Shown piece by piece: positions 56,565-64,000 of a stretch of 64,000 bases of DNA (the stretch's first letter is position 1; the number at the start of each line of letters is the position of its first letter). A model generated the notes under the pieces. The model was not told where the DNA came from and searched no databases. It was given only the letters and a program-made list of their open reading frames with translations. This DNA comes from Gordonia aichiensis NBRC 108223. GTDB taxonomy: Bacteria; Actinomycetota; Actinomycetes; Mycobacteriales; Mycobacteriaceae. The translations under genes were made by a program, and so were the position numbers. The stretch is from positions 124,001 to 188,000 of the forward strand of contig NZ_BANR01000001.1 in the NCBI RefSeq assembly GCF_000332975.1, given 5' to 3'.

Positions 56565-56652
56565 GGTTGTCTCACTTCCTTTTGTGGGGCGTGGATTGCG
56601 GGTTTTCAGGTCTTCGGTGGAATGACCGAACGGAAAGAGAAGTGCGTGTGTA

Positions 56653-57636
56653 TCAGAGGGCGATGCGGAAGCCGATGTTCCCGCTGCTGCCGTCGGCGGA
56701 GTTCGAGGTGCGCGCGGAGACTCGGTAGCGATTGCAGTAGCTGTCGTGGCACATGTGTGAGCCGCCGCGCATGGCCTTTCGGGACTCCGGCGCTTCATGT
56801 GGAGTGCCGGAGTGGTCGACGCGCCATGCGTCGGCCGTCCATTCCCAGACGTTGCCGACCATGTTGTAGAGGCCGAATCCGTTGGGCTCGAACGCTTCTA
56901 CCGGCGCCGTCGATCGGTATCCGTCGGCGGCGGTGTTGCGAGCCGGGAAGGAGCCCCGCCAGATGTTGCACCGAAAGCTCTCGTCCTCGTCGAGCTCGTC
57001 ACCCCACGGATAGCGCGCTCTGCTCAGCCCGCCTCGTGCGGCGTACTCCCACTCGGCTTCGGTCGGCAGGCGCACACCGGCCCATCGGCAGAAGGCGCGG
57101 GCATCGTTCCATGAGACGTGCACGACGGGATGGTCGGCTCTCTCGCTGACATCGCTGCCCGGACCTTCTGGTGCCCGCCAGGTGGCATCGGTGACCGCGC
57201 ACCACCACGGGGTGCCCTCGGGTCGGGGCGAGGCGCGTCTTAGTGCTGCGGGAAGAAAACCGGCGAAGACGAAGGACCACCCGAAACGCTCTGCGTCGGT
57301 GACGTATTCGCTGCTCGTCACGAACTCGTCGAACTCGGCGTTGGTGACGGCGTGTGCGGAGATGGCGAACGCGTCGACCCTCACAGATCTCACCGGGCCC
57401 TCTCCGTCGGCGGCGTGGCTCGATGGTCCGTCGTCTCCCATCCAGAAGTCTGTGGTGGGCAGGCTGATCATCTGGTCGCCCGAGAGCGCTTGGCTGCTCG
57501 CTCGAATCTGTTGTGGGGCTTCGCGATCACTTCCGATGCTCGGAGTGGGCAGGCGCTGTGGGGTGCAACAAGCTCGGGCACCGCCGTCCGGGCTGTCGAA
57601 TGCCGCGCACGCTTCCGCATCGAGTTCATGAGTCAT
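56653..57636 (-). CDS. Formylglycine-generating enzyme (sulfatase-modifying factor)
   Basis: 327 residues. The FGE-sulfatase fold is evident: MISLPTTDFWMGDDG, HPVVHVSWNDARAFCRWAGVRLPTEAEWEYAARGG, YPWGDELDEDE, GLYNMVGNVWEWTADAW and the catalytic RGGSHMCHDSYCNRYRVSAR. Cys296 and Cys301 match the two copper-binding active-site cysteines of human SUMF1. It oxidises the sulfatase motif cysteine using O2. The first 55 residues hold three other cysteines and are not conserved. It lies 24 bp after the DUF202 gene and 88 bp before the sulfatase gene. Confidence 0.93.
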   Translation of the reverse strand: MTHELDAEACAAFDSPDGGARACCTPQRLPTPSIGSDREAPQQIRASSQALSGDQMISLPTTDFWMGDDGPSSHAADGEGPVRSVRVDAFAISAHAVTNAEFDEFVTSSEYVTDAERFGWSFVFAGFLPAALRRASPRPEGTPWWCAVTDATWRAPEGPGSDVSERADHPVVHVSWNDARAFCRWAGVRLPTEAEWEYAARGGLSRARYPWGDELDEDESFRCNIWRGSFPARNTAADGYRSTAPVEAFEPNGFGLYNMVGNVWEWTADAWRVDHSGTPHEAPESRKAMRGGSHMCHDSYCNRYRVSARTSNSADGSSGNIGFRIAL

Positions 57637-57660
57637 TTCGAATCTCTTCCGTGTGCTGAC

Positions 57661-57981
57661 CTAGCCGACTGCCGCGGCAATGGCGGTACAGATACAGGCA
57701 ACGGCAACCAGTGCTGTGATGGTGGTGAAGTGGACATGCGTAGGTTCGGAGATGCGCCTTGCCAGCATGTGACTGCGTCGAAGACAAAGAAACGCCAGCG
57801 CGACGACGCACGAGCCGGCTGCGGCGACGCAGAACGTTGCAGCGACCGGCGCCCTGACGACTGCGGCATGTGCGAGCAGTGAGACGGTTACCACTGCGGT
57901 CAGCGTCGTTCGGCGCCAGGCGAGCGCGGTGCGCTCAATGGCCAAACCGGGATCTGCGGGCCACGGAGACTGTGTGGTCAT
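57661..57981 (-). CDS. DUF202 membrane protein (second of pair)
   Basis: 106 residues with three predicted helices. The DUF202 signature ERTALAWRRTTLTAVVTVSLL opens the protein after a short hydrophilic start. Its ATG overlaps the preceding gene's stop (ATGA). DUF202/YidH-type proteins have no established function. Its promoter region contains the three 19-bp-spaced palindromes ahead of the first DUF202 gene. Co-directional with the FGE gene that follows. Confidence 0.8.
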   Translation of the reverse strand: MTTQSPWPADPGLAIERTALAWRRTTLTAVVTVSLLAHAAVVRAPVAATFCVAAAGSCVVALAFLCLRRSHMLARRISEPTHVHFTTITALVAVACICTAIAAAVG

Positions 57982-58358
57982 GACACAACCAATGCCAGAA
58001 CCGCCGCGAGTCCGATGACGACGACCCCGACGGCCACGAGCGGGACGACCAGATTGCCGGGGAGTTCGCTTCCGCGGCGCATGGCGTGGTTCACCCGTTT
58101 CCACTGTCGAAAAGCCAAGCAACACAACGCAAGAGCTAGGCATGCGCAGGTGAGGGCTATCGCGCGTCGGTAGTCGGTTGTCGCGAACTGGGCTGCGAGC
58201 GACTGAAGGGCGACTCCGCCGGCGAGTAGCCCGAGCGAGGTACGGATCCACGCAAGGAACGTTCGTTCATTGGCGAGCGTGAAGCGGTAGTCGACCACGC
58301 TGTCTGCGGGTGTACCGGCCGACGTGGCGTCGTCACTGTCGCACTGCTGCGCAACCAT
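57978..58358 (-). CDS. DUF202 membrane protein (first of pair)
   Basis: 126 residues starting at the ATG preceded by GAAGAGG. The DUF202 motif YRFTLANERTFLAWIRTSLGLLAGGVAL is present, followed by two more helices. Pairs of DUF202 genes, one longer and one shorter, are common in actinobacteria. As first gene after the operator array, it heads the sulfatase cassette. Function unknown; the pair may form a membrane complex. Confidence 0.82.
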   Translation of the reverse strand: MVAQQCDSDDATSAGTPADSVVDYRFTLANERTFLAWIRTSLGLLAGGVALQSLAAQFATTDYRRAIALTCACLALALCCLAFRQWKRVNHAMRRGSELPGNLVVPLVAVGVVVIGLAAVLALVVS

Positions 58359-58376
58359 GGATGACCTCTTCGAAAA

Positions 58377-58429
58377 CAGACTTTGTGTCTTGAAGCAGAC
58401 TTGCTGTCTGAAAACATACGTCATGTATT
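58377..58429 (-). promoter_or_regulatory. Three palindromic operator-like sites at exact 19-bp spacing
   Basis: Three 15-bp elements begin at 58377, 58396 and 58415: CAGACTTTGTGTCTT, CAGACTTGCTGTCTG and CATACGTCATGTATT (plus strand). Each has inverted 5-bp arms around a 5-bp centre, the middle one perfect. The units are separated by GAAG, AAAA and AAA-type tails. They occupy the promoter region of the DUF202-FGE-sulfatase operon, just before its start codon. The TetR gene directly upstream is the natural candidate regulator. Confidence 0.65.
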
Positions 58430-58661
58430 GAAAGGGGACAAGAGGTCCGTGTCACGTAAGGCGATCACTATGGGCCACACCACAGGGATTCTCGGGTCAG
58501 TCGGTACCGCGTCGCCTCGCGGCGGCAAGAGTGAACACGCGCGCTGTTCCGCTCTGGCCTGCCGGCGAGGGACGGGCGTCGAGTGGGCGGTGTTGCGGAT
58601 GCGGGTATTGAGGTCCCGGTATAGAGAGGTCGGGGTTCCTTGGCTCGAGTAACCGCTGCGG
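58430..58661. other. Spacer between the TetR gene and the operator array
   Basis: Part of a 303-bp gene-free stretch between the TetR stop and the first DUF202 start. No gene, clear hairpin or additional repeat is visible; the promoter for the cassette must lie near its left end. Confidence 0.5.
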
Positions 58662-59276
58662 TCAGGAGGCCGGCGACTGGGAATTCGCTGCGTCGAACCC
58701 TGACGCCCAGTACCGACCATGTAGCGAGAGGTTGAGGAGCTGGTTGATGATGTCATCGAGCGGAAGGCGCGTCTCCGATTCGAGCCACCACGCCAGCACC
58801 GTCGCTATCTCGCCGACCCACGCGCGCGCCAGGATGTCGGGGTCGATGCGCATCTGCACGCCCTCGGCGTCGGATCGGCGAGTGAAGTACTCGGTGACGC
58901 GGGCGACGCGATCGTCGACGAAGCGTCGCAAGCCCAGGCCGTCACCTTCTCCGCGCAGGATCACACGGTAGGTGTCCCGCTCCTGCGCGGCGTGGTGAAA
59001 CAAGGCGGTGATCGCCTGGCCGCTGAATCCGCGGCCGTCCGCGGCGAACACCGGTTCCAGACGTGTCTGCATGTCCGCGATCACGTCGTCGACTATCTGC
59101 TCGAAGAGTGCGTCTTTGTCGGTGTAGTGCGCGTAGAAGGTGGCGCGACCCAGGTCTGCTCGGCTGGTGATGTCCTCGACGGTGATCGATGAGTAACCCT
59201 GCTCGAGTACCAGCGAGATGAAGGCTTCCCGGAGTTGCCGACGGGTGCGTGCGGTCCGGCGATCTTGAGACGCCAC
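58662..59276 (-). CDS. TetR-family transcriptional regulator
   Basis: 204 residues. The N-terminal DNA-binding domain is canonical: RRTARTRRQLREAFISLVLEQGYSSITVEDITSRADLGRATFYAHYTDKDALFEQ. The rest is a helical ligand-binding domain that includes an uncommon WLESETRLPLDDIINQLLNLSLHGRYW near the C-terminus, as in the TetR_C_7-type. GTG start. It is co-directional with the DUF202-FGE-sulfatase operon and 303 bp upstream, so it probably controls that operon through the three palindromes. Ligand unknown; a sulfate ester or its product is possible. Confidence 0.9.
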   Translation of the reverse strand: MASQDRRTARTRRQLREAFISLVLEQGYSSITVEDITSRADLGRATFYAHYTDKDALFEQIVDDVIADMQTRLEPVFAADGRGFSGQAITALFHHAAQERDTYRVILRGEGDGLGLRRFVDDRVARVTEYFTRRSDAEGVQMRIDPDILARAWVGEIATVLAWWLESETRLPLDDIINQLLNLSLHGRYWASGFDAANSQSPAS

Positions 59277-59384
59277 GCGGCCACCCTTCTGCTGAAGGCC
59301 GCAGGTGCCCCGATGTGGACTCGGGGGATCTTGTCCGTGCGGCTGGTCACCTCCGTCGATGAGGCTGTGGCCATACTAGGACCC

Positions 59385-59440
59385 CGACAAACGGAAGGTG
59401 CGGGTGGCTACCTGTAGCCCACCGCACCTTCCGTTTGTCG
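59385..59440. repeat. Near-perfect hairpin with 19-bp arms
   Basis: Arms CGACAAACGGAAGGTGCGG (59385-59403) and its exact complement (59422-59440) surround an inner stem GGCTA/TAGCC with loop CCTG, nearly continuous over 25 bp. It lies 108 bp upstream of the TetR gene and 165 bp after the stop of the secreted-protein gene, both on the minus strand. It may terminate that transcript or be a mobile palindromic repeat. Confidence 0.75.
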
Positions 59441-59605
59441 AATCAGTGATGTTCTCCGACTCGGACCGACAAGTCGAGCGTCTGGAAGTACTCGAGCACT
59501 CGACGCCGGTGAGAATCAGCGTCCCTCTGCCAGCGATTGTGCCGGCATCGCGACCGCCGACACCACGTGGCAGGCGTCAGCAGCCCGGACGGTCAGCCCC
59601 GGATG
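59441..59605. other. Spacer after the secreted-protein gene
   Basis: Part of a 329-bp gene-free stretch between the secreted protein's stop and the TetR start. Apart from the hairpin at its left, nothing recognisable is seen. Confidence 0.5.
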
Positions 59606-60307
59606 TCAGTAGTACTGGGGTTTGAACGGCGAGTTGATCGTCTTGAAGTACTGCTGTGCGGCAATCGCCAGAGTCGGGCCGCCGGCAACGATGGTGCCAA
59701 CGACACCGCCGACGCCTGCTCCGATCGTCAGACCGGGAAGGCAGGCGAGTGGAAGGCTCACAATGCAGCCGATCGCCGCGCCGATGGCCGTTCCGACGAA
59801 CCCGCCGATGGCAAAGGCCAGACTGATCTGTTGCCCGAATCGAGCCGCCGCTTCGTCGTCGCGCTGCTGGCGGGTCTGCGGCCCGCGAATCTGCTTATCG
59901 ATCTCTGCGCGGTATCGCTTGACACTTGCGCGGTCGACTGGCCGGGACGCACTCGCCGCACGCACCGGTGTCAGTGTGATGGTGTTGCCTGCAGTCCGGG
60001 CCTTGATAGGAAATTCCCGATCGTCCACACGGTAAGCGAGCGGAAAGGTGTAAACGGACGCACCGGACGAATTCTTGATGCTCACCGAATCGTTGGATTT
60101 CTCGATGGAACCGCCGCGTATCGAGACGGATACCGTGCCACCAGATGATGAGACGGTGTACCCGACGGGGGTCGTGGCCGAGGCCGGTGCGGTTGCTACG
60201 AAGAGTGGCAAAAACAATGCTGCACAAGAAAGTATGCAGATGGTGGCGCGGCGGGTCACTCGCCTCATTCCGATCGGTCGCAGGGCGTCGCTGCGGCTGG
60301 GTTTCAT
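59606..60307 (-). CDS. Secreted glycine-rich protein of unknown function
   Basis: 233 residues. A signal peptide (ICILSCAALFLPLFVATAPASA) precedes a domain of about 100 residues with beta-type alternation (VGYTVSSSGGTVSVSIRGG, VYTFPLAYRVDDREFPI). A glycine-zipper-like hydrophobic region follows (FAIGGFVGTAIGAAIGCIV, LTIGAGVGGVVGTIVAGG), and the protein ends PFKPQYY. The architecture resembles secreted Gordonia/Rhodococcus proteins of the DUF8020 type; I am not certain of this family. Glycine zippers suggest membrane insertion or oligomerisation. Monocistronic. Confidence 0.7.
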   Translation of the reverse strand: MKPSRSDALRPIGMRRVTRRATICILSCAALFLPLFVATAPASATTPVGYTVSSSGGTVSVSIRGGSIEKSNDSVSIKNSSGASVYTFPLAYRVDDREFPIKARTAGNTITLTPVRAASASRPVDRASVKRYRAEIDKQIRGPQTRQQRDDEAAARFGQQISLAFAIGGFVGTAIGAAIGCIVSLPLACLPGLTIGAGVGGVVGTIVAGGPTLAIAAQQYFKTINSPFKPQYY

Positions 60308-60344
60308 GGTCGTCCTTGCCTGTGTGGTGGGCGCAGGTGACCGC

Positions 60345-60356
60345 GACCACGTGGTC
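60345..60356. promoter_or_regulatory. 12-bp perfect palindrome next to a TATATA box
   Basis: GACCACGTGGTC lies about 40 bp upstream of the secreted protein's start and directly beside TATATA, which on the minus strand would be a -10 hexamer just upstream of it. This places the palindrome at the transcription start, as for a repressor operator. The regulator is unknown. Confidence 0.4.
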
Positions 60357-60585
60357 TATATAGGACGTCGCGGTCGTCGGCCGAGAATCTGCGGAGTGAT
60401 TGTGTGAGTGGTCGGACAAAAATGTTGCGAAAACGTTTCAGACCATATGTCAAAGAAGTGCATAACAGGTGAGGCGTGCGGAATTTTTGTGACTGGTGTG
60501 ACGGAGTTCGCTGAAGTGTTGTCTTTCTGTTATGTATTTGTAGTCCGGTCGGGTTACGCCTCTCGGCGCTAAATGGAGGCTGGCG

Positions 60586-61194
60586 ATGGTGTTCACCCGG
60601 TGCGGGCATGACAAGCTAGACGCCGTGGCGAATGAGACGGGACATCACTACGGCGACGACATCGAAGCAGTCCTCATCACCGAGGAACAGATCAAGGCGC
60701 GAACGGCGGAGCTGGCGCAGTCGGTGGCCGCGCGCTACACCGATCTGCACGACGACCTTGTCCTGATCGGCGTCCTCAAAGGCGCGATCATGTTCATGAC
60801 CGACTTCGCCCGAGCGCTGCCTATCCCGTCACAGATGGAGTTCATGGCCGTGTCGAGCTACGGGTCGGCAACGTCGTCGTCGGGCGTCGTGCGCATTCTC
60901 AAGGATCTCGACCGCGACATCGCCGGCCGCGACGTGCTGATCGTCGAGGACATCATCGACTCGGGACTCACGCTCTCCTGGTTGATGAAGAACCTCGCCA
61001 CCAGGCAGCCGCGGTCACTTGCGGTGTGCACACTGCTGCGTAAGCCCGAAGCGGTCCGGTCTCCGGTCGAGGTCGCCGACATCGGCTTCGACATTCCCAA
61101 CGAGTTCGTCGTCGGGTACGGCCTCGACTACGCCGAGCGTTACCGCGACCTGCCCTTCATCGGCCGTCTGCGCCCGTCGGTCTACCAGAAGTAG
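60586..61194 (+). CDS. hpt: Hypoxanthine-guanine phosphoribosyltransferase
   Basis: 202 residues from an ATG with GGAGG 6 nt upstream; a GTG at 60625 is a shorter alternative. The PRPP motif [14 protein letters not shown], the N-terminal [20 protein letters not shown] region ([17 protein letters not shown]), [28 protein letters not shown] and the purine-contacting [19 protein letters not shown] are all present. It salvages hypoxanthine and guanine to IMP and GMP. In M. tuberculosis it follows tilS; here it heads the hpt-ftsH-folE segment after the accessory cassette. Confidence 0.95.
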   Translation: MVFTRCGHDKLDAVANETGHHYGDDIEAVLITEEQIKARTAELAQSVAARYTDLHDDLVLIGVLKGAIMFMTDFARALPIPSQMEFMAVSSYGSATSSSGVVRILKDLDRDIAGRDVLIVEDIIDSGLTLSWLMKNLATRQPRSLAVCTLLRKPEAVRSPVEVADIGFDIPNEFVVGYGLDYAERYRDLPFIGRLRPSVYQK

Positions 61195-61371
61195 CGGTGG
61201 CCGCAGGCCGCGCCGACAAAACGGGAACGGTTTCACCTGCGTGATCGTTGACCGGTAGCCTCATATGTGTACGACCGAACCCTTGGGTGGCGTTCACATC
61301 GTTGTAGAACCGATGGGAAGGACAGTGGTAACGGCGCCGGGCGGCCCCACGCGTGGCCTGGACCTCCACCA

Positions 61372-63792
61372 ATGCGCATGAACCGAAAGACAGTCTTCCG
61401 TAATCTCGCAATCCTGGCGGTGATCGTGCTCGCCCTTTGGGGCTGGAGCGCGATGCGCAGCGGCGATCGCGGCTACACCGGGGTCGACACCTCTGTCGCG
61501 TTGACTCAGCTCAACACGAAGAACACCAAGTTCATCCAGATCGACGACCGCGAGCAGCAGTTGCGGATCGAGACCAAAGAGCCGGTCAAGGTCGACGGCC
61601 AGGACGTCAGCAAGATCTCGACGAAGTATCCGGCTTCCGCGGGTGAGCAGGTCTTCGATTCGGTCAAGTCGACGGGGGCCGGCTATCAAACGAACGTGAC
61701 AGAGCAGTCGGTGTTCTGGCAGATCATGATCTTCCTGTTGCCGATGCTGTTGCTGTTCGGACTGTTCTTCTTCGTCATGAACCGCATGCAGGGCGGCGGC
61801 AAGGGCGGCGTCATGGGCTTCGGCAAGTCGAAGGCCAAGCAGCTGTCCAAGGACATGCCCAAGACGACGTTCGCCGACGTCGCCGGTGCCGACGAGGCCG
61901 TCGAAGAGTTGTACGAGATCAAGGACTTCCTGCAGAATCCTACGCGCTACCAGGCACTCGGCGCGAAGATCCCGAAGGGCGTGCTGCTCTACGGGCCCCC
62001 CGGCACCGGCAAGACTCTGCTCGCGCGAGCCGTCGCGGGCGAGGCCGGCGTTCCGTTCTTCACCATCTCCGGTTCCGACTTCGTCGAGATGTTCGTCGGT
62101 GTCGGTGCCTCGCGCGTGCGCGACCTCTTCGAGCAGGCCAAGAACAACAGTCCGTGCATCATCTTCGTCGACGAGATCGACGCCGTCGGCCGTCAGCGCG
62201 GAGCCGGACTAGGCGGCGGACACGACGAACGCGAGCAGACTCTCAACCAGCTACTCGTCGAGATGGACGGATTCGGCGACCGCTCGGGCGTGATCCTCAT
62301 CGCTGCGACCAACCGCCCAGACATCCTCGACCCGGCGCTGCTGCGTCCCGGCCGTTTCGACAGGCAGATCCCCGTCGGCAATCCCGACATCGCGGGCCGT
62401 CGAGCGATCCTGAAGGTGCACGCCAAGGGCAAGCCCATCGCCGAGGACGCCGATCTCGACGGCCTTGCCAAGCGCACTCCGGGAATGTCGGGAGCCGACC
62501 TCGCCAACGTCGTGAACGAGGCGGCGTTGCTCGCCGCCCGCGAGAACAAGACCGTCATCACCGCGGAGATGCTCGAGGAGGCGGTCGACCGCGTGATCGG
62601 CGGGCCACGTCGCAAGAGTCGGATCATCAGCGAGCACGAGAAGAAGGTCGTGGCCTATCACGAGAGCGGCCACACCCTCGCCGCCTGGGCGATGCCCGAT
62701 CTCGATCCGATCTACAAGGTCACGATCCTTGCTCGCGGACGCACCGGCGGTCACGCGCTCGCAGTGCCCGAGCAGGACAAAGACCTGATGACCCGGTCGG
62801 AGATGATCGCTCGACTCGTCATGGCCATGGGTGGTCGTGCGTCAGAGGAACTCGTCTTCCACGAGCCGACCACGGGCGCATCGTCGGACATCGACCAGGC
62901 CACCAAGATCGCGCGCGCGATGGTCACCGAATACGGCATGAGTGCGAAGCTCGGCGCGGTTCGGTACGGCCAGGAGCAGGGCGATCCGTTCCTGGGCCGC
63001 AGCATGGGTGCCCAGAGCGACTACTCGGCCGAGGTCGCAAGCGAGATCGACGACGAGGTGCGTCGCCTGATCGAGGCGGCCCACACCGAGGCGTGGGCCA
63101 TCCTCTCCGAGTACCGCGACACCCTCGACGTGCTGGCAAGCGACCTCCTCGAGAAGGAGACGCTCACCCGCAAGGACCTCGAGCGAATCCTCGCCGATGT
63201 CGAGAAGCGTCCCCGGATCACCACCTTCAACGAGTTCGGCGAGCGGACCCCGAGCGACAAGCCGCCGGTGAAGACCCCAGGCGAGTTGGCCATCGAGCGC
63301 GGCGAGCCGTGGCCTCCTCCTCCGCCGGAGCCGGTGCGCGAGCCGGTCGGAGCCGGGAGCGCACCCGGCGGCGGTGCCCCGACGGGTTACGCGGGTGGGC
63401 AGCAGCCCTACTACGGAGCGCCTCATCCGGGGCAGGGGTATGGCCAGCCATATCCGCAACAGGGTTACCCACAGGGTCCGCAGAGCGGTGGCACACGACC
63501 CGATTACGGCGCCCCGCGCGACTGGTCAGCCCCGGGCTGGCCACCCCAGTCGCAGGGATACCAGCCGGGCGTCAATCAGCCGGGGGCGAACCAGCAGCCG
63601 GGATATCCGCAGAACGGAAATCCCAACGGCGCGAACGGAAATCAGCCGAACGGTTATGGCTACGGAAACGGTTCCTACGGGGGGCAACGCGGCGCCGGCC
63701 ACAACGGTGGCGGGCAGCATCGTGACGATGCGGGCAACGGTTCGCAGCACAACGGTTCACACGGGGCCGGTCAACACGGAGACGGAGCCTGA
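61372..63792 (+). CDS. ftsH: ATP-dependent zinc metalloprotease FtsH
   Basis: 806 residues. The start is one of two ATGs six bases apart (61372 or 61378) before the first membrane segment. Two helices (about 10-25 and 115-137) flank an extracytoplasmic loop. The AAA+ domain has Walker A GPPGTGKT, Walker [12 protein letters not shown] and the [24 protein letters not shown]; the protease site is HESGH, with a third ligand in [13 protein letters not shown]. It degrades misfolded membrane and regulatory proteins. The last 160 or so residues are a low-complexity Gly/Pro/Gln/Asn tail ([17 protein letters not shown] onward), longer than in mycobacteria. Confidence 0.95.
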   Translation: MRMNRKTVFRNLAILAVIVLALWGWSAMRSGDRGYTGVDTSVALTQLNTKNTKFIQIDDREQQLRIETKEPVKVDGQDVSKISTKYPASAGEQVFDSVKSTGAGYQTNVTEQSVFWQIMIFLLPMLLLFGLFFFVMNRMQGGGKGGVMGFGKSKAKQLSKDMPKTTFADVAGADEAVEELYEIKDFLQNPTRYQALGAKIPKGVLLYGPPGTGKTLLARAVAGEAGVPFFTISGSDFVEMFVGVGASRVRDLFEQAKNNSPCIIFVDEIDAVGRQRGAGLGGGHDEREQTLNQLLVEMDGFGDRSGVILIAATNRPDILDPALLRPGRFDRQIPVGNPDIAGRRAILKVHAKGKPIAEDADLDGLAKRTPGMSGADLANVVNEAALLAARENKTVITAEMLEEAVDRVIGGPRRKSRIISEHEKKVVAYHESGHTLAAWAMPDLDPIYKVTILARGRTGGHALAVPEQDKDLMTRSEMIARLVMAMGGRASEELVFHEPTTGASSDIDQATKIARAMVTEYGMSAKLGAVRYGQEQGDPFLGRSMGAQSDYSAEVASEIDDEVRRLIEAAHTEAWAILSEYRDTLDVLASDLLEKETLTRKDLERILADVEKRPRITTFNEFGERTPSDKPPVKTPGELAIERGEPWPPPPPEPVREPVGAGSAPGGGAPTGYAGGQQPYYGAPHPGQGYGQPYPQQGYPQGPQSGGTRPDYGAPRDWSAPGWPPQSQGYQPGVNQPGANQQPGYPQNGNPNGANGNQPNGYGYGNGSYGGQRGAGHNGGGQHRDDAGNGSQHNGSHGAGQHGDGA

Positions 63793-63803
63793 GGGTCGGA
63801 TCG

Positions 63804-64000
63804 ATGACTATCAGCGAGGGCCACGACATCGCGGCTCACGACGGAACGTCGCGCGAACTGATGACTGACGGGGGACGCTTCTTCGATCAGGAACGCGCTG
63901 AGGCGGCCGTGCGGGAGTTGCTGATCGCAGTCGGCGAGGATCCCGATCGGGAGGGGCTACAGCGCACCCCGACCCGCGTCGCCAACGCGTACCGCGAGAT
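63804..64000 (+). CDS. folE: GTP cyclohydrolase I, N-terminal part (cut by window edge)
   Basis: The first 65 codons are present and the frame continues to the window end. After a variable start ([19 protein letters not shown]), the FolE core begins: [38 protein letters not shown]. The enzyme makes dihydroneopterin triphosphate from GTP, the first step to folate. The ATG lies 11 bp after the ftsH stop, matching the ftsH-folE order of M. tuberculosis. Confidence 0.92.
   Translation, partial: MTISEGHDIAAHDGTSRELMTDGGRFFDQERAEAAVRELLIAVGEDPDREGLQRTPTRVANAYRE

Overview
The window is high-GC actinobacterial DNA with many GTG starts, dense co-directional genes and 4-bp stop/start overlaps. Gene content and order point to the order Mycobacteriales, most likely Gordonia or a close relative; the genus is an inference. 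Three blocks follow gene order known from Mycobacterium tuberculosis: about 5.9-20.4 kb (homologues of Rv0383c, pyrE, Rv0380c, DedA Rv0364, fba, Rv0361, Rv0360c, Rv0359, Rv0358, purA), about 26.7-37.2 kb (purT, then a rhodanese gene and metZ, split here by an iron-uptake region), and about 48.6-64 kb (ppa, a DacB-type carboxypeptidase, a DUF2342 metalloprotease and tilS, then after an accessory insert hpt, ftsH and folE).

Layout. 0-4.7 kb: a GABA-catabolism operon on the minus strand (gabT, a fused FAD/Fe-S 2-hydroxyacid dehydrogenase, gabD). 4.7-8.1 kb: a 2-hydroxyacid dehydrogenase, a membrane protein, pyrE and an RNA methyltransferase. 8.1-20.4 kb: two tandem DedA proteins, fba with a strong terminator, the long acidic Rv0361-type membrane protein, an aromatic-acid-exporter-type gene, a CDF metal exporter behind stacked metal-type operators, a lipoprotein deacetylase, a site-2 protease and purA. 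20.4-28.4 kb: an aldehyde dehydrogenase, a CIRCE-controlled small heat-shock protein, a membrane adenylate cyclase, a Na+/H+ antiporter, a UBP zinc finger and purT with a long proline-rich tail. 28.4-35 kb: a ferric-siderophore ABC importer with IdeR-like boxes, a secreted protein and fprA. 35-46 kb: rhodanese-metZ, a 2,2-dialkylglycine decarboxylase, isochorismate synthase, a SAM-IV-type riboswitch ahead of a two-gene operon, a secreted phosphatase pair behind a PHO-box-like repeat, and allantoicase. 46-52.7 kb: a MarR/MFS operon, ppa, carboxypeptidase, metalloprotease and tilS. 52.7-60.3 kb: an accessory cassette of a TetR regulator, two DUF202 membrane proteins, formylglycine-generating enzyme, sulfatase, FAD dehydrogenase and a stop-interrupted DUF3159 gene, plus a secreted glycine-rich protein. 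60.6-64 kb: hpt, ftsH and the start of folE.

The most interesting loci are the SAM-riboswitch operon pairing a cysteine-desulfurase-like enzyme with a stand-alone domain resembling a luciferase-family C-terminus; the sulfatase/FGE cassette preceded by three operator-like palindromes at exact 19-bp spacing; the in-frame TAG in its last gene; and three large hairpins, two of them between convergent genes. I saw no rRNA, tRNA, CRISPR array, transposase, integrase or phage gene.
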